Positions 5,541 to 11,222 of a stretch of DNA of 11,222 nt are shown piece by piece. The translations under genes were made by a program, and so were the position numbers. Every line of letters begins with the position of its first letter. Positions within the stretch are counted from its first letter, which is position 1. This stretch comes from an uncultured Bacteroidales bacterium. GTDB lineage: Bacteria; Bacteroidota; Bacteroidia; Bacteroidales; Paludibacteraceae. The notes below the pieces were generated by a model. It was given only the letters and a program-made list of their open reading frames with translations. It ran no database searches and was not told the origin of the DNA. Where the stretch lies: positions 1 through 11,222 of the forward strand of contig CALCGX010000030.1 of the NCBI GenBank assembly GCA_937901225.1. Direction: 5' to 3'.

Positions 5541-6115
5541 GTCTCGCATCATGTGATCATTCTAACGAGCCTGACCAAATCCTACAATCTATCATGGTGG
5601 AAAAATCCACCAAGCAACTACACTCTGCCATGTGCAGCGCAATGTACAATAATGATGTGTCGATCCTAATTGATACATTGGGTAAATTGGGCTTTGAGCA
5701 GGATAGTATCTATCAAGCCATTCCTATAACTAGAGTGTATTATACTAATCAGGAATTACAAAGTCGAGTAATGATCGATTACTACGTAACAACGCGAGTA
5801 GATAGTGCAGAGGTATTTCAGTTCATTTATTTCAAGCGATTTGCAGATCCTGTAGTAGCAGCTGATCATCACCTACAGTGGAGTGTTCTAAATCGAAAAA
5901 ATAGAATGTGGAATAGTTTCTATGGCAAACTTAATAACCACAAATATCGTGATTATAGCAAATACCTTAATGCTATACATAATGATGCTAAAAATATAAA
6001 GTTTGCAGAGGAAATAGGTTCTGACTTAACATTGCAATATCGTTGTGCTATTAATTTTGTTGGGGACGATGTATATGAAAGTTACTACAAAATTCTTCCT
6101 TGTATGATTGACTAA
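5495..6115 (+). CDS. Putative lipoprotein, function unknown
   Basis: The protein has 206 residues. The N-terminus MKKTLFSLLMLAIVVSLASC is a type II signal peptide with lipobox LASC; C20 would be lipidated, anchoring the protein to the outer or inner membrane. The mature part has no domain I recognise. It is mixed alpha/beta in appearance, rich in Tyr (for example RVYYTNQEL, MIDYYVTTR, YESYYKILP), and has a few Cys. It is the first gene behind two tandem promoters. The next lipoprotein begins 27 bases after its stop, so they form an operon. Its signal region is almost identical in DNA to that of the next gene, while the rest is unrelated, which suggests a gene pair built by recombination of a common 5' end. 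It might be a target of the upstream HTH/PH-domain pair. Confidence 0.75.
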   Translation: MKKTLFSLLMLAIVVSLASCDHSNEPDQILQSIMVEKSTKQLHSAMCSAMYNNDVSILIDTLGKLGFEQDSIYQAIPITRVYYTNQELQSRVMIDYYVTTRVDSAEVFQFIYFKRFADPVVAADHHLQWSVLNRKNRMWNSFYGKLNNHKYRDYSKYLNAIHNDAKNIKFAEEIGSDLTLQYRCAINFVGDDVYESYYKILPCMID

Positions 6116-6127
6116 ATTTCATATTTT

Positions 6128-6188
6128 AAAATCACTAAAGTTATGAAGAAAATTCATTTTTCATTGCTCATGTTAGCAATCGTAGTAA
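6128..6188 (+). repeat. Direct repeat, copy 2: leader plus signal-peptide codons
   Basis: Partner of 5481-5540. It covers 15 bases before ATG 6143 and the first codons of the second lipoprotein. Confidence 0.88.
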
Positions 6189-6616
6189 TTTGCACATCGT
6201 GCAAAAGAGAACCTTTGGCAATGGTATTCATTACCAATAGCATTACTGTACCAATCACTCTTTATGGAGAAAAAGATACCAGTCTTGTCCACTCCGCAAA
6301 CGATTCAATCTGTCTAATGCCTGGTGAAAGAACATTCCTATGTACCGTAGAAGTTCAAGATGGTAAATTTGTTAGCGTTAACGATCATGCTTACAGTGTC
6401 TTTAATCCAGTTGTTAAAATAGGACTTTTGGACACAATTTACGAAGTTCCACAAGAGTATCGTATGTTTCTAAATGACGTGAGCAGTTATATACACTACA
6501 CTAGTTTGAGTAGTAGCAGTTCATCTCCTGTTAAATACGAAGGTAGTTATTACGAATATACTTTGCGTCCTGATTTTGTAGAGGAAATTCTTAAAGCGTC
6601 TGTGGCGAATAAGTAG
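6143..6616 (+). CDS. Putative lipoprotein, function unknown
   Basis: The protein has 157 residues. The signal peptide MKKIHFSLLMLAIVVICTSC ends in lipobox CTSC with C20 as the lipidation site. The mature part is unrelated to that of the preceding lipoprotein. It begins KREPLAMVFITNSITVPITL, which looks like a small beta-sandwich strand pattern, and contains a serine-rich stretch at about 121-128 (SLSSSSSS). No catalytic motif or family is recognised. The gene lies 27 bases after the previous stop codon and ends at a strong bidirectional terminator, so it is the last gene of this transcript. Confidence 0.75.
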   Translation: MKKIHFSLLMLAIVVICTSCKREPLAMVFITNSITVPITLYGEKDTSLVHSANDSICLMPGERTFLCTVEVQDGKFVSVNDHAYSVFNPVVKIGLLDTIYEVPQEYRMFLNDVSSYIHYTSLSSSSSSPVKYEGSYYEYTLRPDFVEEILKASVANK

Positions 6617-6633
6617 TTTTAGTAAAAAATGTC

Positions 6634-6678
6634 AAATAAATAAGCCTTACACTACCTCGTGCAAGGCTTATTTATTTT
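6634..6678. terminator. Bidirectional terminator between lipoprotein genes and aroC
   Basis: A perfect 15-bp stem (AAATAAATAAGCCTT at 6634-6648, its complement at 6663-6677) has A-rich sequence on one side and T-rich on the other, so it can work on both strands for the convergent genes. The loop may close further through CAC/GTG. Confidence 0.92.
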
Positions 6679-6690
6679 ATTAGGATCCTG

Positions 6691-7677
6691 TTATTTGCTT
6701 AATAAATCTTGCAGTACAAGGGCTGCCATCGCCTCGACTACTGCCACCGCCCGCACAGCGATGCAAGCATCATGACGACCAATACTTTTGCCTTTCGCCT
6801 CATCGCCTTCTCGCCTTATCGCCTCAAATGTCTTACGATTGGAAGCCGTAGGCTTGAAGACGCAACGGAAAACTACAGGCGTACCATCGGATATACCTCC
6901 AGCCATTCCTCCAGAGATAAGAGTGTGGTTTTCTGAGAGATACATTTCGCTTCCTTTCAAACTTATACCCTCAAAACCCGAACCATACTCAAAGCCTTTG
7001 CAGCCATTGATACTCATCATAGCGAATGCCAAATGGCTCTGGAATTTATCAAAAATAGGCTCGCCCACACCCACAGGCAATCCTGTAATAACACACTCAA
7101 CTATTCCACCTATACTATCGCCATCACGCTGAATAGCAGCAATATATTCATCAAATAACTCTGGATTTTTCTCTTCGCCCACTTGCACCAACTTCGCCTG
7201 TATCTCTACGCCTTTCTCTTTCAGCAATTGCTGAGCTACACTTCCTGCTACAACTCGTGAAGCCGTCTCACGAGCGGAAGCTCTGCCGCCGCCACGATGG
7301 TCACGAATACCATATTTCTCTTGATAGGTTCGGTCTGCATGCCCAATACGATACGAGTGTTTTAGCCATTCGTAGTCTTCTGGACGAGCATCTTTATTGC
7401 GAATAATAAACGCAATCGGCGTACCCAATGTCACTCCATCCATTACGCCGCTCAACCATTCCACTTCATCCCCCTCGCGCAAAGCCCGCGGCGAAACTCC
7501 CTTCCCTTTAGGGAGGGGTTGGGGGTAGGCTCTACCAGCGCGTTTGTCCAGCGCCTGACGAATCATATCCATATCAATATGCATACCCGCTGGCACACCA
7601 TCTAGCACACCACCTATGGCGCGTCCGTGTGACTCTCCAAAGGACGTAAAAACAAAGTTTTTTCCTAACGTATTCAT
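6691..7677 (-). CDS. aroC: Chorismate synthase
   Basis: This enzyme converts 5-enolpyruvylshikimate-3-phosphate to chorismate with reduced FMN, the last step of the shikimate pathway, in the cytoplasm. The family signatures are present: TSFGESHG (11-18, active-site His17), YRIGHADRTYQEKYG (109-123, His113), RDHRGGGRASARETASR (125-141), SINGCKG, and RHDACIAVRAVAVVEAMAAL near the end. At 328 residues it is shorter than the usual 350-360. Two mid-protein loops seem reduced: after KNPELFDEY, and around the GSEMYLSENHTLISGG segment. The usual RRRPG-x-S-x-x-TT-x-R segment is replaced by KRAGRAYPQPLPKGKGVSPR (residues 45-64), which comes from a palindromic repeat. GGAGG (7683-7687) lies 5 bases upstream of the ATG. 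It has its own promoter, divergent from the next gene. The conserved catalytic His residues argue that it is functional. Confidence 0.95.
   Translation of the reverse strand: MNTLGKNFVFTSFGESHGRAIGGVLDGVPAGMHIDMDMIRQALDKRAGRAYPQPLPKGKGVSPRALREGDEVEWLSGVMDGVTLGTPIAFIIRNKDARPEDYEWLKHSYRIGHADRTYQEKYGIRDHRGGGRASARETASRVVAGSVAQQLLKEKGVEIQAKLVQVGEEKNPELFDEYIAAIQRDGDSIGGIVECVITGLPVGVGEPIFDKFQSHLAFAMMSINGCKGFEYGSGFEGISLKGSEMYLSENHTLISGGMAGGISDGTPVVFRCVFKPTASNRKTFEAIRREGDEAKGKSIGRHDACIAVRAVAVVEAMAALVLQDLLSK
6796..6827 (-). repeat. 8-bp tandem repeat inside aroC
   Basis: On the plus strand the units are CGCCTCAT, CGCCTTCT, CGCCTTAT and CGCCTCAA: four imperfect 8-mers. They encode part of the variable loop containing EAIRREGDEAKG. 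The unit length is not a multiple of three, so loss or gain of one unit would shift the frame. Confidence 0.65.
7481..7530 (-). repeat. Palindromic repeat inserted in frame in aroC
   Basis: The core hairpin is CCCTTCCC (7499-7506), TTTA, GGGAGGGG (7511-7518), with one G·T pair, followed by TTGGGGGTAGGCT. Read in the aroC frame it gives YPQPLPKGKGVSPRAL. The DNA resembles a dispersed palindrome that I recall from other Bacteroidales genomes, often written CCCCTCCCTTTAGGGAGGGG. The outer boundaries are approximate. Confidence 0.65.
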
Positions 7678-7698
7678 CTAATCCTCCAATTATGGGGG

Positions 7699-7730
7699 CA
7701 AAATTACTAAAAAATTTGCAAATATGCAAA
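7699..7730 (-). promoter_or_regulatory. aroC promoter
   Basis: On the minus strand: TTTG (7730-7727), a 20-base spacer, TAATTTTG (7706-7699). Transcription would start about 15 bases before the aroC ATG. Confidence 0.82.
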
Positions 7731-7746
7731 AAATGTCGTATCTTTG
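7715..7746 (+). promoter_or_regulatory. Promoter of the SGNH-like/glycosyltransferase operon
   Basis: TTTG (7715-7718), a 20-base spacer, TATCTTTG (7739-7746): an exact consensus match. It interlocks with the aroC promoter on the other strand, and the leader to ATG 7802 is about 48 bases. Confidence 0.87.
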
Positions 7747-7801
7747 CGCGTTAAAATGCAACTAAACGAAATAGAATTAAACTTATAAAATCATTTTAGA
7801 T

Positions 7802-8491
7802 ATGAAAAAATCAATTTTTACGCTACTATTTGTTGCGATTGGTGGAATGACAATGTTTGCAGCGCAACCTAAGATTTGGCTGCTCGGTGATGGTACCATG
7901 GCAGGATGGGGTAAAGCCTTTGCAGAACAAGTTGGGGCTACTGTAGATGTGAAAAATATCGCTCAAGATGGATTAAGCATGAAAGTGCTTGATGAAATGG
8001 GTGGATTGGATAGTGTGATAGTTGATAAGACCAAAAAGGATTTTCTGCTGGTTCAATTAGGTCAAAACGACTTGAATGAAACCAACTTAGATACATACAG
8101 CTCATTGGACGATTTTACCCAAAAACTTGTTGCGTTGGTACATGCTGCCGAGAAGAAGAAAATGATGGTTATTCTTTGCACGCCATTGGCTCATCCTTAC
8201 TACAAAGAGGGTGTATTGATTGACCGTCTTGGTGGCTATGCAGAGGCTGTACGTCGTGTGGCAATCAGTTTGGATGTGCCATTGATTGATTTAGAGGAAT
8301 CTTCACATGAGTGGATTGCAGGTTTGGGCGAAGAAGGCGTGCAAGCATACTACAATAATTTGAATACAGAGGAGCGCCCTGCGGGTGAATACCTCTTGAA
8401 TGATTCGGGTGCGCAAGAAGTGGCACGCATGGCATTGGACGGTATGCTGATGGTAGGCGGCTCGAAAATTACAAAATTGCTCGCAAAATAA
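7802..8491 (+). CDS. Secreted SGNH/acetylesterase-like protein with degenerate active site
   Basis: The protein has 229 residues. A type I signal peptide (MKKSIFTLLFVAIGGMTMFAA) is followed by an SGNH-hydrolase fold similar to rhamnogalacturonan acetylesterases: WLLGDGTMAGWGKAF (26-40), VDVKNIAQDGLSM, VQLGQND (84-90, the block III Asn is kept), VILCTPLAHP, VPLIDLEESSHEW and EYLLNDSGAQEVA (196-208). The catalytic Ser of the GDS motif is Gly31. In the last block the family's D-x-x-H-L-N reads GEYLLN, so the catalytic Asp and His are also absent. The fold seems intact and the frame is uninterrupted, so this is probably a non-catalytic, carbohydrate- or envelope-binding paralogue rather than a pseudogene. 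It starts the operon with the glycosyltransferase 17 bases downstream. Location: periplasm or beyond. Confidence 0.8.
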   Translation: MKKSIFTLLFVAIGGMTMFAAQPKIWLLGDGTMAGWGKAFAEQVGATVDVKNIAQDGLSMKVLDEMGGLDSVIVDKTKKDFLLVQLGQNDLNETNLDTYSSLDDFTQKLVALVHAAEKKKMMVILCTPLAHPYYKEGVLIDRLGGYAEAVRRVAISLDVPLIDLEESSHEWIAGLGEEGVQAYYNNLNTEERPAGEYLLNDSGAQEVARMALDGMLMVGGSKITKLLAK

Positions 8492-8508
8492 TACTTGACT
8501 ATTGTATC

Positions 8509-9672
8509 GTGAACTCATTGCTCGCTGGTTATTGGTTGCAGTTGATTGACGGCTCGTTGAGCTGTTGGTTGGTGGGAGTGTTGCTATTGGTCGTGATACA
8601 TCAGGTGTATTATTACCTCCGTTATATCCGTTTGAAAAAATGCAAACCAACGGAGATAACAGAAGAACTTCCTGCTGTGAGCGTGATTGTATGTGCTCGA
8701 AACGAGGAGGATAACCTACGTGACTACCTACATACGTTGCTCAATCAGGACTATCCAAACTACGAGGTGATTGTAGTGGATGACGGCTCAGAAGATCAAA
8801 CTACCATGATCCTGGAGCAATATACGCGCCTCAACAAGCATATGTATCATACCTTCGTACCTCGTGAAGCGCGTGTGATGAGCACCAAAAAATTAGCATT
8901 GACCATTGGAGTGAAAGCTGCGCATTACGATTATCTGCTAATGACGGATGCAGATTGTCGTCCAGAGTCACGCAATTGGATTCGTGAGATGATGAGCGGA
9001 TTTATCTGTGGGGGAGAACAAATAGAAGTTGTGCTGGGATATGGGGCTTACTTCGAGAAAAATACGCTGTTGAGCAGCTTGATTAACTACGATACACTCT
9101 TCATCGGTTTGCAATATCTCGGTATGGCGTCCGCAGGATATCCATACATGGGGGTTGGTAGAAACTTAGCATATAAAAAAGATACGTTCTTCAAGAATCA
9201 CGGTTTTCGTGGATTACTCAATGAGCGTTCTGGAGACGACGATTTATTTGTGAACAAAGTCACTACTCGCTACAATACGACCATTGTTTGCTCGCGTGAC
9301 AGCATTACTTGGTCTCCTCCCAAAACAACTTGGAAGGAGTGGTTTCACCAGAAACGTCGGCATCTCTCCGTGTCGCCTCATTATAAGAGAAGTAGCAAAC
9401 TTCGTTTAGGTATCGAGCCCATCACGCGCGGATTGGTATATGCCCTGCTCATTGCTACTTTCATCTTCGGCAACGGATTGGCAATGTGCATTGCATATGG
9501 GTTATGGTGTTTGCGATTGATCATTCAGCTCTGTGTAATCAATAGCTCAGCTCATCGATTAGGAGGACGAATGTTTGGTATAGAGATTGTAGCATATGAT
9601 ATGATGCTCCCATTGATCTCACTTTGGATACTCATTACCCAACGTTTTCGCAAACGACAATTATATTGGTAA
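8509..9672 (+). CDS. Membrane-bound family 2 glycosyltransferase
   Basis: The protein has 387 residues from GTG 8509, the only fitting start after the upstream stop. Membrane helices lie at about 20-36, 309-328, 329-345 and 364-378. The GT-A catalytic domain has VSVIVCARNEEDNL (57-70), VIVVDDGSEDQT (87-98), the metal-binding DAD (147-149), an acidic SGDDD (241-245) in place of the usual ED general-base motif, and QKRRH (281-285), corresponding to the Q-x-x-R-W/H motif of processive or lipid-linked family 2 enzymes. It transfers a sugar from a nucleotide sugar at the inner membrane; donor and acceptor cannot be told. It is co-transcribed with the SGNH-like gene (17-base gap), which suggests joint action in envelope glycan or lipid modification. 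Confidence 0.88.
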   Translation: MNSLLAGYWLQLIDGSLSCWLVGVLLLVVIHQVYYYLRYIRLKKCKPTEITEELPAVSVIVCARNEEDNLRDYLHTLLNQDYPNYEVIVVDDGSEDQTTMILEQYTRLNKHMYHTFVPREARVMSTKKLALTIGVKAAHYDYLLMTDADCRPESRNWIREMMSGFICGGEQIEVVLGYGAYFEKNTLLSSLINYDTLFIGLQYLGMASAGYPYMGVGRNLAYKKDTFFKNHGFRGLLNERSGDDDLFVNKVTTRYNTTIVCSRDSITWSPPKTTWKEWFHQKRRHLSVSPHYKRSSKLRLGIEPITRGLVYALLIATFIFGNGLAMCIAYGLWCLRLIIQLCVINSSAHRLGGRMFGIEIVAYDMMLPLISLWILITQRFRKRQLYW

Positions 9673-9678
9673 AACAAA

Positions 9679-9718
9679 TTTGAAATAAATTGAACAATAT
9701 TGAACCATTTTAAACTAT
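9679..9718. repeat. Four 10-bp phased repeats before the DUF3467 gene
   Basis: The units are TTTGAAATAA, ATTGAACAAT, ATTGAACCAT and TTTAAACTAT, each one DNA turn long, ending 7 bases before ATG 9726. The first is a -33-like TTTG, but there is no consensus -7 at the right distance. They may be regulatory or simply an AT-rich leader. Confidence 0.45.
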
Positions 9719-9725
9719 ACTTATT

Positions 9726-10031
9726 ATGGAAGAACAAAAACTTAATATCAATCTCTCGCCTGAGGTGGCAGAGGGTACTTATTCAAATCTTGCTATCGTT
9801 GCGCACTCTCCTTCAGAGTTCGTTGTGGATTTTGCATGTATGATGCCTGGTCAAAAAGGTGCAAACGTCAGATCACGCATCGTTATGACCCCAGAGAATA
9901 CCAAAAAACTGCTCTTTGCGCTCCAAGAGAATGTAGCAAAATACGAGAAGCAATTTGGTACTATCAAACTCAACGGCACCCCTGCCCCAGGAAGTACTAT
10001 ACCAATGTCCTTCGGCGGCGGTCAAGCATAA
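9726..10031 (+). CDS. DUF3467-family protein
   Basis: The protein has 101 residues and no signal peptide. The family pattern is clear: INLSPEVAEGTYSNLAIVAH, SPSEFVVDFACMMPG, VRSRIVMTPENTKKLLFAL and ENVAKYEKQFG. The last 18 residues are a flexible Gly/Pro tail. DUF3467 is a small cytoplasmic family widespread in Bacteroidetes and other phyla with no established function. The length is typical. It lies 53 bases after the glycosyltransferase and 35 before the phosphorylase, so it may be co-transcribed with either. No consensus promoter was seen. Confidence 0.9.
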   Translation: MEEQKLNINLSPEVAEGTYSNLAIVAHSPSEFVVDFACMMPGQKGANVRSRIVMTPENTKKLLFALQENVAKYEKQFGTIKLNGTPAPGSTIPMSFGGGQA

Positions 10032-10032
10032 C

Positions 10033-10064
10033 TTCTAAACTCCTAAACTTCTAAACTTTTAAAC
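10033..10064. repeat. Four 8-bp repeats before the phosphorylase start
   Basis: TTCTAAAC, TCCTAAAC, TTCTAAAC, TTTTAAAC, perfectly head to tail, ending 2 bases before ATG 10067. The last unit, TTTTAAAC, also occurs before the DUF3467 ATG (9708-9715). Copy-number slippage here could alter translation of the phosphorylase. Confidence 0.65.
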
Positions 10065-10066
10065 AC

Positions 10067-10945
10067 ATGAAAAAGACATTCCCAGCCAGTCAACTCATTA
10101 TCAATGAGGATGGTAGTATATTCCACCTCCACATTCGCCCAGAACATCTGGCGGATAAGGTGATATTAGTTGGTGACCAAGGTCGCGTCAACATGGTGGC
10201 TTCGTTCTTCGACGAAGGCAGCATCGAGTGCGATATCCAAAGTCGCGAATTCCATACCATCACAGGTAAATACAAAGGCAAACGTATCTCCTGCATCTCT
10301 ACAGGTATCGGCACCGATAACTGCGATATCGTGCTCAATGAGCTTGACGCTCTCGCAAATATCGACTTCGCTACCCGCACCGAGAAAGACGAACACCGCA
10401 CCCTTGAGATCGTGCGCATCGGCACTTGCGGCGGCATGCAAGAGGATATCCCATTGGGTACTTTCCTCGTGAGCGAGAAATCCATCGGTTGGGACGGCGT
10501 ACTGGCTTTCTACGAAGGTCGTGACGAGATAGCCGACCTCGGCTTTGAGGACGCATTGGTGGACTTCATCCACTATCCTGCTAAGGCTGCTCGCCCATAC
10601 GTAGTAGCAGCTAATCCTGAGCTCGTCAATCGCATTGCAGGCGAAGATATGATGCGTGGTTGTACCATTGCTGCTAATGGTTTCTATGGCCCTCAAGGTC
10701 GTGTACTCCGCTGCGATTTGGCGGTAAAGGAGATCAACGACCTGATTACCGACTTCCGCTACGAGGGACAACGCATCACCAACTACGAGATGGAAGGTAG
10801 CGCCATCGCTGGACTGAGTCTGCTGATGGGACACAAAGCCATGACCGTCTGCATGGTAATCGCCAACCGCCGTGCTGGAGAGGCCAACACAGGCTACAAG
10901 AATAGCATCGACGACTTGATACTAAAAGTATTGGAGAGAATTTAA
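10067..10945 (+). CDS. Nucleoside phosphorylase (uridine phosphorylase-like)
   Basis: The protein has 292 residues and is cytoplasmic. It belongs to the PNP/UDP phosphorylase family that splits nucleosides with phosphate into a free base and (deoxy)ribose-1-phosphate, for salvage. Visible motifs are VILVGDQGRV (32-41, phosphate-binding loop, GDQGR instead of the common GDPxR), TGKYKGKRISCISTGIGTDN (66-85), VRIGTCGG (116-123), NGFYGPQGR (204-212) and NYEMEGSAIAGL (239-250), where the Glu residues bind ribose. The last motif and overall shape favour uridine-phosphorylase-like enzymes of Bacteroidetes, but the base specificity is not certain. GC content is clearly higher than in the left part of the window. 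Only one base separates its stop codon from the next gene's ATG. Confidence 0.9.
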   Translation: MKKTFPASQLIINEDGSIFHLHIRPEHLADKVILVGDQGRVNMVASFFDEGSIECDIQSREFHTITGKYKGKRISCISTGIGTDNCDIVLNELDALANIDFATRTEKDEHRTLEIVRIGTCGGMQEDIPLGTFLVSEKSIGWDGVLAFYEGRDEIADLGFEDALVDFIHYPAKAARPYVVAANPELVNRIAGEDMMRGCTIAANGFYGPQGRVLRCDLAVKEINDLITDFRYEGQRITNYEMEGSAIAGLSLLMGHKAMTVCMVIANRRAGEANTGYKNSIDDLILKVLERI

Positions 10946-10946
10946 T

Positions 10947-11222
10947 ATGGAACCCATCTTCACCTACACCACCCTCGACAAGGCTGCCCGCTACGAGCTG
11001 TTTATGAGCGATTTCCTGCCCTACATCACTGACGAGCGCGAAGAGGTGAGCGTGTTGGCCAACACCACGGCTGCCTTGCGCCAAGCCTTCGGGTGGTTCT
11101 GGATAGGGTTCTACCTCGTACGCGATGAGCAACTCATCCTCGGTCCCTTCCAAGGCGACGTAGCCTGCTTCCGCATCCGCAAGGGGCGTGGCGTCTGTGG
11201 CACCGCTTGGGCCGAAGCCACC
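10947..11222 (+). CDS. Free methionine-R-sulfoxide reductase, GAF type (3' partial)
   Basis: Ninety-two residues are visible and the frame runs off the end. FGWFWIGFYLVRDEQLILG (48-66), followed by PFQGDVACFRIRKGRGVCG (67-85), is the hallmark of the fRMsr/MsrC GAF family, which reduces free methionine-R-sulfoxide with thioredoxin. C74 and C84 correspond to the first two conserved cysteines (E. coli Cys84 and Cys94); the third lies beyond the window. It starts one base after the phosphorylase stop codon, so the two genes are co-transcribed and possibly translationally coupled. The start ATG 10947 gives the usual N-terminus for the family. Confidence 0.92.
   Translation, partial: MEPIFTYTTLDKAARYELFMSDFLPYITDEREEVSVLANTTAALRQAFGWFWIGFYLVRDEQLILGPFQGDVACFRIRKGRGVCGTAWAEAT

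Noticed and set aside
10166..10834. 222-codon open frame opposite the phosphorylase
   Set aside because: It is antisense to a clearly conserved enzyme gene of high codon bias; a shadow frame.

Overview
The window looks like chromosomal DNA of a Bacteroidales bacterium (Bacteroides/Prevotella-like; the genus cannot be fixed from sequence alone). Evidence: at least six promoters of the Bacteroidetes form TTTG-N19/20-TAnnTTTG, a DUF4988-like collagen-type/FISUMP surface protein, short MKK lipoprotein signals, a LuxR-type HTH typical of the phylum, a DUF3467 protein, and few Shine-Dalgarno sequences.

Left part (1-3560), AT-rich accessory DNA: the 3' part of a large surface protein (Gly-Asp-rich collagen-like tracts, Listeria-Bacteroides repeat, FISUMP domain); a 172-aa HEPN protein of the pEK499_p136 type with an intact R-x4-H RNase motif; a terminator; a gene with its own promoter encoding a C-terminal TIR/SEFIR domain behind an unassigned N-terminal region; and a 67-aa Cys-containing exported-looking peptide with an unusually strong ribosome binding site, closed by a strong terminator. 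HEPN and TIR proteins are classic effectors of antiphage or abortive-infection systems, so 1278-3493 is the best candidate for an undescribed defence or conflict cassette. No adjacent gene proves that they act together.

Middle (3561-6690): about 0.8 kb without an intact gene, holding a decayed DUF1016/YhcG nuclease fragment and several small repeats. Next come a membrane-anchored LuxR-type HTH regulator and a membrane PH-domain protein in an operon, then two small unknown lipoproteins behind tandem promoters. The lipoprotein genes share a near-identical 60-bp 5' end but have unrelated mature parts. A 15-bp perfect-stem bidirectional terminator separates them from aroC.

Right part (6691-11222), housekeeping: aroC (chorismate synthase, minus strand) has a palindromic repeat inserted in frame. 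It is divergent from a secreted SGNH/acetylesterase-like protein that has lost all expected catalytic residues; the two promoters interlock. A family 2 glycosyltransferase follows the esterase-like gene. Then come a DUF3467 gene, a nucleoside phosphorylase and the start of a free methionine-R-sulfoxide reductase gene, with helically phased or 8-bp repeats just before two of the start codons.

No tRNA, rRNA, CRISPR array, intact transposase or reverse transcriptase was seen.
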